Assembly: GCF_013911085.1 (NCBI RefSeq)
Contig: NZ_JACERN010000017.1
Coordinates: 1 to 64,000, forward strand
Direction: 5' to 3'
Length of the DNA: 64,000 bases
Origin: Aquitalea aquatica
GTDB taxonomy: Bacteria > Pseudomonadota > Gammaproteobacteria > Burkholderiales > Chromobacteriaceae
In this document: piece by piece, positions 1-8,778 of the stretch
How positions within the stretch are numbered: position 1 is the first letter of the stretch
Layout of the letters: every line of letters begins with the position of its first letter
The notes under the pieces: generated by a model
The model's input: the letters and a program-made list of their open reading frames with translations, nothing else
What the model was told of the DNA's origin: nothing
The model's database searches: none
Translations under genes and position numbers: made by a program

Positions 1-40
1 GTATTTGGCTTTCGCCAAGTACTCACACCTATCGGTTATT

Positions 41-58
41 CTGTTTTTTAAAGAGCGG
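41..58 (-). promoter_or_regulatory. boxA-like antitermination element of an rRNA leader
   Basis: On the minus strand this reads GCTCTTTAAAAAACAG, matching the boxA (GCTCTTTAA) found in rRNA leaders and 16S-23S spacers. It is followed by the phrase CCGATAGGTGTGAGTACTTGG, common at this place in betaproteobacterial rRNA leaders. It lies downstream of the strong promoter at 111-139, so an rRNA operon should begin just beyond the left edge. The operon itself is outside the window, which keeps the call an inference. Confidence 0.75.
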
Positions 59-110
59 TGCAGGTCGCTGCGTTTCGTTTCCGTCGCTGCGTTGTCTGCT
101 GAGGAGGCGA

Positions 111-139
111 ACTATACCGCCACCACCTACCCTCGTCAA
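111..139 (-). promoter_or_regulatory. rRNA-type P1 promoter (-35 TTGACG, 17 bp, -10 TATAGT)
   Basis: The minus strand carries TTGACG (134-139), a 17-bp spacer and TATAGT (111-116), followed by a GC-rich discriminator (TCGCCTCC). This is a near-consensus sigma-70 promoter of the kind that drives rRNA operons. The boxA-like element lies about 55 bp downstream. No coding sequence is supported in 1-401. Confidence 0.8.
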
Positions 140-344
140 CACTTTGTGCGAAGAAATCTGCAGATTCCGGCCGAATACCGCCCCGCAGCGCGCTAAGTGA
201 CTGAGGGGCAAACAACTATGCCGACGGGGTTTTATTACAGCTTTGCTGCGAGTGCACAGCAATGCGTGGAGTAGCGGCTATGCCGAGTACTGAAAACCAG
301 TCTGGCTGACGCAAAAGGGGGGGCACCGCACCGGCACCGGCAGC

Positions 345-368
345 AAAAAGCCCGGCTGGGCCGGGCTT
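345..368 (-). terminator. Rho-independent terminator of rnr
   Basis: The stem AAAGCCCGGC / GCCGGGCTTT closes over a 3-nt loop and is followed on the minus strand by a T run. It lies about 35 bp after the rnr stop codon. Confidence 0.85.
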
Positions 369-401
369 TGTTTATCAATCCTGATTAATACAAGGAGAGG
401 A

Positions 402-3095
402 TCACTCTTCACCTGTGTTTTTGTTAATCGTACGGCGCCGGCTGCGAGGTGCCGGTGTAACGGCAGCCTCGCCACCAGCCGCCGCCGGTTTGCCACGCAC
501 ACGCGGAGCCGGAGTGACAGCAGGCACGACAGGCGGAACATCCGTAACAGCCGATTTGCGGCGTCGAGCAGGAGCCTGCTTAACCGGAGCCGCTGCTTCT
601 GTGGTGATCGGCGTCTGCTGACGGACTGGTGCAACAGCTGGTTTACGCCGACCTGCCGGTGACTTCGGCAGAGCCGCGACCGGCGGCAAGACTGGCTGCT
701 CAACAACCGGCTCAACTTTCGGACCAGCCGGCTGGCGACGCGGTGCATTGGCTACAGGCTTTACCGCCTCGCTTGTGACACCTGTGTGTCGCCCATGACG
801 GGTACGACCATGACCACCTTGCCCGGCCTGCTTGTGATTATTATTGCCACCACGATGTCCATGCTTTTGCTGTTCGCGCTTGGCGGTGTGGGTCGGCGGA
901 GTCGACAACCCTGCTTCGGTCGTTTCACGCACCAGTGCAAAGTCAACTTGTGCAGTCTCCAGATTGGCGCTCATGACTTTCACCGTCAATGTGTCACCCA
1001 AACGGTACTGCACCCCACTCTTCTCCCCGACGATAGCCTGGATATCCTTGCGGAAGTGGAAGTAGTCCTTGCCCAGTTCGGAAATGTGCACCAAACCTTC
1101 GGCATAAACATTGTCCAGCAGAACGAACACACCAAAGCTGGTCACCGCACTGATCTTGCCCTGGAAGACTTCACCGATCTTGTCCTGCATATAATAAGTC
1201 TTGAGCCAAGACTCGACATCACGGCTGGCATCGTCTGCGCGTCGCTCAGTCATCGAGCAATGTATACCCAACTGCGCCCACTTGCCCGGCTTGTACTTCC
1301 CACCTTGCAATATCGCTTTAATAGAGCGATGTACCAATAAGTCAGGATAGCGACGAATCGGCGAGGTGAAATGGGTATAAGCCTCATACGCCAGGCCAAA
1401 GTGGCCGTTGTTGTCTGGCGTATAGACCGCTTGCTGCATGGAACGCAGCAGCATGGTCTGCAGCACAGGTGCATCCGGTCGACCGTGAATCTGCTCCGCC
1501 AGCTTGGCGTAGTCTTTGGCAGACGGCTTGTCGTTGCCTCCCAGCGTCAAACCAACCAGCTGCAGATAGTTGCGTAGATTTTCCAGTTTTTCCGGCGTAG
1601 GGCCTTCATGTACGCGGTACAGACACTTCTGCTTGCTCTTGAGCAAGAAGTCGGCAGCGCAGACATTGGCGGAAAGCATGCACTCTTCAATCAGACGGTG
1701 TGCATCGCTACGCACTACCGGCACGATCTTGTCGATTTTGCCCTGCTCGTTGAAGAGCATCTGGGTTTCAACCGAGTCAAACTCAATCGCACCACGTTTG
1801 GCACGGGCAGCCAGCAAAACCTTGAACAGACTATAGAGTGTCTGGATATTCGGCAGCAGCGCGTTATCCGTGCCATGCTGTATCCAGTCCCACACCTGGG
1901 TATAAGTCAGGCGCGCCTTAGACAACATCACCGCCGGATAAAACTGATAGCGTTTGACCTCACCCTTGCCATTGATCTGCATGTCACACACCATACACAG
2001 GCGCTCGACGTCGGGATTCAGTGAACAAATGCCATTGGAAAGCGCTTCCGGCAACATCGGGATCACACGGCGAGGAAAGTAAACCGAAGTACCACGCTGC
2101 AACGCCTCGGCATCAAGAGCATCGCCAGGCTGAACATAGTGGCTGACATCGGCAATGGCGACGATCAAACGGAACCCCTTGCCCTGCTTCTCGGCATAGA
2201 CGGCATCATCGAAGTCGCGTGCGGTTTCACCGTCGATAGTTACCAGAGGCAAATGGCGCAGATCCACTCGTTCGGCGGTGAGGTCTTTTTTGCGTACCTT
2301 TTTCGGCGTTGCCTTGGCTTGAGCTACGACATCCTCGGGAAACTCATGTGGCAAGGCATGCTTGCGCAAGGCAATTTCGATTTCCATACCCGGATCGGCG
2401 TAATTACCTAGCACTTCGACTACCTTGGCTACCGGCTGACGATAGGCATCCGGATACTGCAGGATTTCCACCATCACTACCTGACCATGCTTAGCCTCTC
2501 CCTGGCTGCCTGGTTCAATCAGGACTTCATGACTGATACGGCGATCCTCAGGCGTGACAATCCACACACCACGCTCCTGATGAATACGGCCCACCAGCTT
2601 GCTCACCGCATGATCCAACACCTCGACAATCTTGCCTTCCTGCCGACCACGCCGATCCACACCAGATGCCCGTACCAGTACCCGGTCGCCATGCATGGCT
2701 TTTTTCATTTCACGTTCTGGCAGGAAGATGTCCACGCCTGTGCCTTCGCCCTCATCAGGCAAGCCAAAACCAAAGCCGTCGCGGTGGCCGGAAACTTTAC
2801 ACTTGATCAGATCGAGTTTTTCTGCGGCGCAAATAGCGCCTTTGCGATTGATGATGATCTGGCCTTCTCGCTCCATCGCCAGCAGGCGGCGCTCGAAGAA
2901 GCCCAGTTCGTTATTCTGGATGGACAACATGGTGGCTAACTCATCTGGGAACAGCGGCACACCACGTTCTTCCAGGAGTTTCAGAACAAACTCCCGGCTA
3001 GGTAAAGGATTGGAATATTTGAGTTTTTCTCGTTCCAAGAAAGGATCCTGCAAACGCAGGGATGTATTTTTTTGTTTTTTTGCAGATTGGGCCAT
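402..3095 (-). CDS. rnr: Ribonuclease R
   Basis: This is a processive 3'-5' exoribonuclease of the RNase II/RNB family that degrades structured RNA and acts in mRNA, rRNA and tmRNA-linked turnover. The 897-residue product has an N-terminal winged-helix region, two cold-shock-like domains, the RNB catalytic domain (roughly residues 255-590, with the acidic motif ARDFDDAVY) and an S1 domain beginning GEVFQGKISAVTSFGVFV. A long Ala/Pro/Arg/Lys-rich tail follows, as is usual for RNase R. The start at 3095 is chosen because GAGGG lies 7 nt upstream. A longer in-frame ATG at 3128 would put the start inside the -10 box of the divergent tRNA promoter. The terminator at 345-368 ends the transcript. 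Confidence 0.95.
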   Translation of the reverse strand: MAQSAKKQKNTSLRLQDPFLEREKLKYSNPLPSREFVLKLLEERGVPLFPDELATMLSIQNNELGFFERRLLAMEREGQIIINRKGAICAAEKLDLIKCKVSGHRDGFGFGLPDEGEGTGVDIFLPEREMKKAMHGDRVLVRASGVDRRGRQEGKIVEVLDHAVSKLVGRIHQERGVWIVTPEDRRISHEVLIEPGSQGEAKHGQVVMVEILQYPDAYRQPVAKVVEVLGNYADPGMEIEIALRKHALPHEFPEDVVAQAKATPKKVRKKDLTAERVDLRHLPLVTIDGETARDFDDAVYAEKQGKGFRLIVAIADVSHYVQPGDALDAEALQRGTSVYFPRRVIPMLPEALSNGICSLNPDVERLCMVCDMQINGKGEVKRYQFYPAVMLSKARLTYTQVWDWIQHGTDNALLPNIQTLYSLFKVLLAARAKRGAIEFDSVETQMLFNEQGKIDKIVPVVRSDAHRLIEECMLSANVCAADFLLKSKQKCLYRVHEGPTPEKLENLRNYLQLVGLTLGGNDKPSAKDYAKLAEQIHGRPDAPVLQTMLLRSMQQAVYTPDNNGHFGLAYEAYTHFTSPIRRYPDLLVHRSIKAILQGGKYKPGKWAQLGIHCSMTERRADDASRDVESWLKTYYMQDKIGEVFQGKISAVTSFGVFVLLDNVYAEGLVHISELGKDYFHFRKDIQAIVGEKSGVQYRLGDTLTVKVMSANLETAQVDFALVRETTEAGLSTPPTHTAKREQQKHGHRGGNNNHKQAGQGGHGRTRHGRHTGVTSEAVKPVANAPRRQPAGPKVEPVVEQPVLPPVAALPKSPAGRRKPAVAPVRQQTPITTEAAAPVKQAPARRRKSAVTDVPPVVPAVTPAPRVRGKPAAAGGEAAVTPAPRSRRRTINKNTGEE

Positions 3096-3122
3096 TGACA
3101 CCCTCAGAAACTTGTTTATAAT
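3095..3122 (+). promoter_or_regulatory. Perfect consensus sigma-70 promoter for the tRNA-Leu cluster
   Basis: TTGACA (3095-3100), a 16-bp spacer and TATAAT (3117-3122) match the consensus hexamers exactly. Transcription would start near 3129, about 43 bp before the first tRNA. The -35 box shares base 3095 with the rnr start codon and the whole promoter covers the rnr ribosome-binding site on the opposite strand, so the two divergent transcripts overlap. Confidence 0.85.
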
Positions 3123-3171
3123 TCGCATCTCGTTGCAGCACTACAGCAACAGAATGATACAGCAAAGCAGT

Positions 3172-3258
3172 GCCCAGGTGGCGGAATTGGTAGACGCACT
3201 AGGTTCAGGTCCTAGCGCCCGCAAGGGTGTGGAAGTTCGAGTCTTCTCTTGGGCACCA
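3172..3258 (+). tRNA. tRNA-Leu (anticodon CAG), copy 1
   Basis: An 87-nt class II tRNA with acceptor GCCCAGG paired to CTTGGGC, a long variable arm, the T-loop phrase GTTCGAGTC and an encoded 3' CCA. The anticodon stem CTAGG/CCTAG holds the loop TTCAGGT, giving anticodon CAG, which reads CUG. It is the first of three identical copies. Confidence 0.95.
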
Positions 3259-3308
3259 TTCAGCTGTATTATATAGTCTTATTGCTGTTGCAATGAAAAA
3301 TTTGGTTT

Positions 3309-3395
3309 GCCCAGGTGGCGGAATTGGTAGACGCACTAGGTTCAGGTCCTAGCGCCCGCAAGGGTGTGGAAGTTCGAGTCTTCTCTTGGGCACCA
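3309..3395 (+). tRNA. tRNA-Leu (anticodon CAG), copy 2
   Basis: This is base-for-base the same 87 nt as the copies at 3172 and 3453, with CCA encoded. The 50-nt spacer before it is A+T-rich and has no terminator, so the three genes are probably processed from one transcript. Confidence 0.95.
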
Positions 3396-3452
3396 ACGAT
3401 TTATTAAGGTTGGCTTTAATATAGTCGGCTTGCAGTACATACAATTTGCTTT

Positions 3453-3539
3453 GCCCAGGTGGCGGAATTGGTAGACGCACTAGGTTCAGGTCCTAGCGCC
3501 CGCAAGGGTGTGGAAGTTCGAGTCTTCTCTTGGGCACCA
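3453..3539 (+). tRNA. tRNA-Leu (anticodon CAG), copy 3
   Basis: This is the third identical tRNA-Leu(CAG) copy. A strong intrinsic terminator follows directly, which marks the end of the tRNA transcription unit. Confidence 0.95.
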
Positions 3540-3544
3540 ATTGG

Positions 3545-3577
3545 AAAAGCCGCTGATCTCAGATCAGCGGCTTTTTT
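3545..3577 (+). terminator. Bidirectional terminator after the tRNA-Leu cluster
   Basis: AGCCGCTGATCT and AGATCAGCGGCT form a perfect inverted repeat followed by TTTTTT on the plus strand. The opposite strand ends in TTTTCC, so it can also stop transcripts of the convergent exporter gene. Confidence 0.9.
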
Positions 3578-3611
3578 CATTTCTTCTCCAGCGGCGCACT
3601 GCTAGCGCGGG

Positions 3612-5042
3612 TTACTCTCCTCTGCCATTAGCACGTGGAAGCCTGCCGGTTGGAGCTCCTGCCAAAGCAGCGCCAGACTTGGCATCCAGGGCTAAAAAGA
3701 AAAATACTGAGCACAGAGTCAACCCTCCCATCACCAAGAATGACCAGGAAAAGTCGCTACTGACCAGAGTCTGATGTCCTTGCAGAGTAGCAACCACCTG
3801 CAGCGCCATCGCCGCCATGGTCACTCCAAAACCGGCAGCCAACTGTTGCGCCACACTGGACAAGCTAGTGGCGTGGCTCATGCGGCTTTGCTCTACATCG
3901 GCAAAAGCAATGGCGTTCAAGCTGGTAAATTGTAGCGAGCGGGAAAATCCGCCGAGCACAAACACTACCAGCATCAGCACATGGGGCGTGTCCACCCGGA
4001 ACAAACCATACACCGCCATCGACAGCGCCACCAACACGGCATTCCAGCTCAGCACTTTTTTGAAACCAAAGCGCTCCAGTACTTTCGCCACAATGGTTTT
4101 CATGAAGATGGCCCCGATAGCAGTGGAACAGGTCAGCATGCCAGATTCGAATGGCGTATAGCCAAAACCAAGCTGCAACATCAGTGGCAGCAAGAATGGC
4201 GTGGCACCGACACCCATCCGGATGAGAAAGCCCCCCATTACACTGGCGTGAAATGTCGGCAAGCGTAACAAGGACAAATCCAGCAATGGATCAGCCACAC
4301 GGCGGTAATGCCACAGGTAAGCGAGCAGCAGCAGGGCTCCAAGTAAGCTGACCGCCAGCGACAGTTCCAGCGATAACATATGCTTGCCTTCCGTGGCCAA
4401 ACCCAGCATCAACATCGACAAGCCAATTCCGGTCAGGGCGAAGCCAGTTTTGTCCAAGGGTGGCAAATGCTCCTCTTTCAGGTTCTCGATATAACGCCCC
4501 GCCAACACCATGCCGAGAATCCCAATCGGAATGTTGATGAAGAAAATCCAGCGCCAGTGGAAGTAGGTTGTGATGAAACCACCTAGCGGAGGCCCGATCA
4601 CCGGACCGAGCAAAGCCGGAATGGTGAGGTAGCTCAGGGCTTTTACCAACTCCTCCTTACGGGTAGTGCGCAAAATGACCAGCCGGCCCACCGGCACCAT
4701 CATCGCCCCACCCATGCCCTGTATGAAACGTGCCAGCACAAACCCTTCCAGCGAGCCACTGAAACCGCACAGGACTGAACCCAGAATGAAAACGGCAATG
4801 GCCGAGCGGAATATCCGTCTGGCACCAAAGCGGTCTGCCATCCAGCCGCTAACAGGGATGAATACCGCCAGACTGACCAGATAAGATGTCAGTGCCAGTT
4901 TGAGTGCCACGGGATCGACCAGTAAATCGCGGGCGATGGCCGGCAAAGAGGTAGCGATCACGGTAGCGTCCATGTTTTCCATGAACAGGGCGGTGGCAAT
5001 GATAAGCGGCGTCAACATGCCGCTGGCCAATTTGAACTGCAT
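3612..5042 (-). CDS. MFS drug:proton antiporter, DHA2 family (MdtD-like)
   Basis: A 476-residue inner-membrane transporter with about 14 hydrophobic segments. It has the MFS motif A region (SGWMADRFGARRIF) and the DHA2 signature stretch RFIQGMGGAMMVPVGRL followed by GPVIGPPLGGF. Overall it resembles the E. coli MdtD/EmrB type, so export of drugs or metabolites driven by the proton gradient is the likely role. The substrate cannot be read from sequence. It is a single gene convergent with the tRNA cluster, with no adjacent membrane-fusion gene, which fits MdtD-like rather than EmrAB-like systems. Confidence 0.85.
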   Translation of the reverse strand: MQFKLASGMLTPLIIATALFMENMDATVIATSLPAIARDLLVDPVALKLALTSYLVSLAVFIPVSGWMADRFGARRIFRSAIAVFILGSVLCGFSGSLEGFVLARFIQGMGGAMMVPVGRLVILRTTRKEELVKALSYLTIPALLGPVIGPPLGGFITTYFHWRWIFFINIPIGILGMVLAGRYIENLKEEHLPPLDKTGFALTGIGLSMLMLGLATEGKHMLSLELSLAVSLLGALLLLAYLWHYRRVADPLLDLSLLRLPTFHASVMGGFLIRMGVGATPFLLPLMLQLGFGYTPFESGMLTCSTAIGAIFMKTIVAKVLERFGFKKVLSWNAVLVALSMAVYGLFRVDTPHVLMLVVFVLGGFSRSLQFTSLNAIAFADVEQSRMSHATSLSSVAQQLAAGFGVTMAAMALQVVATLQGHQTLVSSDFSWSFLVMGGLTLCSVFFFLALDAKSGAALAGAPTGRLPRANGRGE

Positions 5043-5149
5043 AGCATCAGTCTGCGAAGGAATGTGTCGTTCAGTCTAGCAGCTTGACCCATGCGGTCAG
5101 AACGGATCTGAGCAAGAAGTGTTAGCAGTTGTGAAAATGCGAGAGAAAA

Positions 5150-5176
5150 CAAAGGCAGCCCATTGGACTGCCTTTG
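5150..5176 (-). terminator. Terminator of the phosphoesterase gene
   Basis: CAAAGGCAG and CTGCCTTTG form a hairpin followed on the minus strand by TTTTC, about 28 bp after the stop codon at 5204. Confidence 0.75.
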
Positions 5177-5203
5177 TCATTCCGCATACGTCTACAGCAA
5201 GGT

Positions 5204-6820
5204 TTAATGCATACCCAGCTCCAGAGCATTGCTCAAGTCACCCATGACTGCTTCGCCATTAGCCTGCAAACTCGCATCACGCTCGATAACACCCGGCAGT
5301 GCAGGCAAATCGAAACGCCGGCTGATGAAACGCAGGATGGATGCCGTGTCATATTGGGTATGGTCGACAAAGCCCTTGCGTGCATAGGGCGAAATGATGA
5401 TGGCCGGAATGCGGCTGCCCGGCCCCCAGCGATCCCCCTTTGGAACCGGGGCATGGTCATAAATCCCGCCATTTTCATCGTAGGTGACCACGATCAGCAT
5501 GTTCTTCCATTGCGGGCTCTGTTGCAGCTTGGTAATCAGCTGGGCGATGTGCTCGTCACCATCCGCCACGCTGGCATAGCCAGCATGCTGGTTCAGATTG
5601 CCCTGAGGCTTGTAGAAAGCCACGGTCGGCAGCCTGCCTGCTTGGGCATCGCGCAAGAATTCAGCATCGAAATCCTTCAGGTGCGCTTGACGATAAGCTT
5701 GCTGTGTGAGCGGATCAAAGGCGGCGTAGTAGTTGAAAGGCTGGTGATGGGCCTGGAAATTAGGCTGTCCACCGTTGTAGATATTGCTGCGCTGAGCCAG
5801 CGAAGCATTCCAGCCGCCAGCATACCAGGCCCAGCTGATGCCCTTGGCTGTCAGGCGATCACCAATAGTGACGGCAGTCTGTGCTGGCAGCGTGGTGGCT
5901 TTGGTGGTATCGGCGTACTGGCTCGGCCCCTTGGCTCCCGGTGCATTACCACTTGGCTGATACAGGGGCTGCATGGTGTTGACTGCATAGAACATGCCCT
6001 GACTATCCTTGGGCGTCAGATTGCTGTCGTTCTTGTAGGTCGGCTTGCCATCCAGCACCGAAGCCTTGGCACCTGTAGCAGGTGTCAGACGCAGGAACTG
6101 TCCTTTGGCATCAGTATCGATGGCAGAAATCGAATCCTTGGCCGGGGAGTCTGCCGCATCGGCATTGGGATAGCTTGGCGCACAGGCACAGATCAGATAC
6201 TGGTGATTCAGAAAAGAGCCGCCAAACGCCCCCATGAAGAAGTTATCTGCCAGCGTGTACTGGCGTGCCAGCTTCCACAATGCCATCTTGCTGCCATCGT
6301 AGTAGCCCATGCTCAGGCCACCCGCATCCGAATAAGCCGCAAACTTGTCATTCTTGCCGCCATTGATCTGCATCTGGTTGTTATAGAAGCGATGCACCAG
6401 GTCGCGGGTAACCACATCCTGCCCCACCTGCACGCCGCTGCCATTTACACCTGCAGGATCATCAATCTGGAAGGGTTTATTGGGCCAGCCCATGGTTTGC
6501 GCCTGGGTGAGGGTGACATGCTGGCCGGCAGCCGTCAGACCGTTCCAGGTCGGCGGCAGCACCGGTAATACCGATCCATCAAAATCCTTCTGTGGCACAT
6601 AGCTGCCACGCGCGGCAGGATTGACACCCGGGATACCGTTGGCTCCCGGATATAGGCCATACAGGTTATCGAAGGCACGGTTTTCAGCGAAAATAACCAC
6701 AACATTCTGAATGACATCCAGCGAACCGCTGGTGACCGGAGCCTGAGGCATATTACTGGCACAGCCGGCAAGGGCTGCCGTCAGGGCCAGGGGAAGCAGA
6801 GCGGGTTTGCAGTTGTGCAT
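5204..6820 (-). CDS. Lipoprotein phosphoesterase (acid phosphatase / phospholipase C family)
   Basis: The 538-residue product belongs to the phosphoesterase family that includes AcpA-type acid phosphatases and bacterial phospholipases C (PF04185). Family hallmarks visible are the early metal-site stretch VVVIFAENRAFDNLYG, a central GGSFLNHQYL segment and the late VTYDENGGIYDHAP motif. The N-terminus is a lipoprotein signal peptide ending LAGC (Cys near residue 20), so it is probably membrane-anchored and faces the periplasm. The start at 6820 follows AAGGA; longer frames lack a signal peptide. It would release phosphate from phosphomonoesters or phospholipid head groups, but which one is not decidable from sequence. 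Confidence 0.85.
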   Translation of the reverse strand: MHNCKPALLPLALTAALAGCASNMPQAPVTSGSLDVIQNVVVIFAENRAFDNLYGLYPGANGIPGVNPAARGSYVPQKDFDGSVLPVLPPTWNGLTAAGQHVTLTQAQTMGWPNKPFQIDDPAGVNGSGVQVGQDVVTRDLVHRFYNNQMQINGGKNDKFAAYSDAGGLSMGYYDGSKMALWKLARQYTLADNFFMGAFGGSFLNHQYLICACAPSYPNADAADSPAKDSISAIDTDAKGQFLRLTPATGAKASVLDGKPTYKNDSNLTPKDSQGMFYAVNTMQPLYQPSGNAPGAKGPSQYADTTKATTLPAQTAVTIGDRLTAKGISWAWYAGGWNASLAQRSNIYNGGQPNFQAHHQPFNYYAAFDPLTQQAYRQAHLKDFDAEFLRDAQAGRLPTVAFYKPQGNLNQHAGYASVADGDEHIAQLITKLQQSPQWKNMLIVVTYDENGGIYDHAPVPKGDRWGPGSRIPAIIISPYARKGFVDHTQYDTASILRFISRRFDLPALPGVIERDASLQANGEAVMGDLSNALELGMH

Positions 6821-7010
6821 GGTTGTGTCCTTGTGCGGGTTCGGGGATTGTGCCGACAGCATGTTGCACGCGTATGATGGACGAATTAGACGGCCAAAGC
6901 CGAGCACAAGCAAGGTGGCGCAGCCCTGCCCCTAATACTGGCCATGACGTCATCAAGGAGAGATAAAACTGGCGTATGCTGCTGCCGACTCAACCAGACA
7001 GTTCTCGATC

Positions 7011-8276
7011 ATGTCGTCTTGCCCTCCCCACCCGTCAGCTTTGCACATACTCCTGCCGTGGCTGAGTTTGCTCTTGCTGTTGACGGCTTGCCATCAGGCA
7101 GCCGCGCCTGTGGCAGCCAACACGATGGCCACGCCTGCCCTTTATGCAGACAGCCATCCACTACCGGCGAAACAACTGGAAGCCTTGGGGCGGCAATTAT
7201 TTCATGAACCCGCGCTCTCGGCCTCCGGCAAACAATCCTGCGCCAGTTGCCACAGCCCGGCTCATGCTTACGGCCCAGCAGATGGCAAGCCAGCCCAGTT
7301 CGGTGGTGTGGATGGCCAACAGCAGGGTAACCGCGCCGTGCCCTCCTTGCGCTATCTGCAAAACGTACCGCCATTCAGCGAACATTTCCGCGATAACGAC
7401 GGCAATGACAGCGAAGATGCCGGGCCAACGGGTGGTTTTACCTGGGATGGTCGCGCCGCCAGCCTGCATGAGCAGGCCAGCCTGCCCTTGCTGTCCGCCA
7501 ATGAAATGGCCAATCGCAGCCCGGAGCAGGTAATTGCGCAACTGCAGGCCAGCCCGAGTGCCAGCGCATTTGCCGCCTTGTTTGGCCGAGATATTTTTCA
7601 GGACAAGCAGGCCGCATTCAGAAAACTGGTACTGGCGCTAGAGGTGTTCCAGCAAAGTCCGGCCGAGTTTTATCCCTATAGCAGCAAATACGATGCCTGG
7701 CTGCGCGGACAGGCCACACTGAGCAAGCTGGAATTACGTGGCTTGCAGGTCTTTAACGATCCGGCCAAGGGCAACTGTGCTGCCTGTCATCTCAGCCAGC
7801 GGCAGCCAGATGGCTCCTTTCCGGCCTTTAGTGATTTCGGACTGATCGCACTGGGCGTGCCACGTAACAGGGCATTGGCAGTCAATCGTGATCCTGCTTA
7901 TTTTGACATGGGCCTGTGCGGGCCACTGCGGCAGGACATGCAACGGGACGCGTATTGCGGGCTGTTCCGTACGCCTTCGCTACGCAATGTCGCCAGCCGC
8001 AAGGTGTTTTTCCACAATGGCGTATTCCATGATTTACGCCAGGTGCTGGAGTTTTACGCCAGCCGCGATAGCGATCCCGCCAAATGGTATGGACATGGAA
8101 AAACAGGCCAGCGCTTCAATGACCTGCCCAGCCCTTATCACGGCAATATCAATCAGGAAGCACCTTTTGGTGGGAAAGCAGGCTCACGGGCAGCATTCAA
8201 TGCCCGTGATATAGATGCCATGCTGGCTTTTCTGCAAACGCTGACTGATGCGGATGTACTACCCGCCAGCAGATGA
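7011..8276 (+). CDS. Di-haem cytochrome c peroxidase / MauG-family lipoprotein
   Basis: The 421-residue protein has two CxxCH haem c sites, CASCH (about residue 76) and CAACH (about residue 257), spaced as in bacterial di-haem cytochrome c peroxidases and MauG proteins. The leader ends in LLTAC, a lipobox, so the enzyme is likely lipid-anchored in the periplasm. It may reduce hydrogen peroxide with electrons from cytochromes, but MauG-like proteins can also oxidise protein or small-molecule substrates. No clear ribosome-binding site precedes the ATG at 7011, and no other start in this frame fits better. The gene is divergent from the phosphoesterase lipoprotein. Confidence 0.85.
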   Translation: MSSCPPHPSALHILLPWLSLLLLLTACHQAAAPVAANTMATPALYADSHPLPAKQLEALGRQLFHEPALSASGKQSCASCHSPAHAYGPADGKPAQFGGVDGQQQGNRAVPSLRYLQNVPPFSEHFRDNDGNDSEDAGPTGGFTWDGRAASLHEQASLPLLSANEMANRSPEQVIAQLQASPSASAFAALFGRDIFQDKQAAFRKLVLALEVFQQSPAEFYPYSSKYDAWLRGQATLSKLELRGLQVFNDPAKGNCAACHLSQRQPDGSFPAFSDFGLIALGVPRNRALAVNRDPAYFDMGLCGPLRQDMQRDAYCGLFRTPSLRNVASRKVFFHNGVFHDLRQVLEFYASRDSDPAKWYGHGKTGQRFNDLPSPYHGNINQEAPFGGKAGSRAAFNARDIDAMLAFLQTLTDADVLPASR

Positions 8277-8286
8277 AGCACAAAAG

Positions 8287-8778
8287 CTAGCCATCCAGTG
8301 CTGGCAAATCATCGATGGCCAGCATGCTGGCCAGCACATCGACTACCAACTGGTGATCCTGTCGTTGCGGCAGGCCGGATACCACGATGGAGCCAATGCA
8401 ACCCACCCCTTGCAACCGCAAGGGGAAACCACCGCCATGCGTCGCATGCTCGGCCAGGGACAAGCCGTTTTTTTCCTGCAGATTGGTTTGTTGACGCTGG
8501 CAGTCCAAACCGATAGCCAGCGAACTGCGTTCAAACTTCTGCACCACATTATGCTTGCGGCGGGCCCAGTCCTCGTTGTTGGCACTGGCCCCGGCCATCA
8601 GCAGTTGGAAACGGCGCACCTGGTTAACGGTAATGACAATGGCCAGTGCCGCGCCGCACTGGCGAGCGGCCTCACGCAGGCGACAGCCAAGCTCCCATAC
8701 GGTATCCGAATCAAACTGGCAGAACTCCAACCGTGCTTCCTGCTCGGCGATGATTTGCAAATCGTCTTCCACACTCAT
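8287..8778 (-). CDS. UPF0303 / HbpS-like haem-binding domain protein
   Basis: A 163-residue soluble protein of the UPF0303 family, related to the GlcG/HbpS fold. Typical features are the N-terminal QEARLEFCQFDSDTVWELG stretch, the NNEDWARRKHNVV motif and the SSLAIGLD segment. Members are often called haem-degrading-domain proteins, but enzymatic activity is not established for this type. Its ATG overlaps the stop of the upstream oxidoreductase (ATGA), so the two are translationally coupled and probably act together. Function is unassigned. Confidence 0.75.
   Translation of the reverse strand: MSVEDDLQIIAEQEARLEFCQFDSDTVWELGCRLREAARQCGAALAIVITVNQVRRFQLLMAGASANNEDWARRKHNVVQKFERSSLAIGLDCQRQQTNLQEKNGLSLAEHATHGGGFPLRLQGVGCIGSIVVSGLPQRQDHQLVVDVLASMLAIDDLPALDG

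Noticed and set aside
3172-3539. tRNA-Leu repeats as attachment sites of a genomic island
   Set aside because: The copies are full genes in one transcript, with no integrase or foreign genes on either side.
5174-6568. A 464-codon plus-strand frame opposite the phosphoesterase
   Set aside because: Antisense to a gene with clear family motifs and a lipoprotein signal; no signals of its own.
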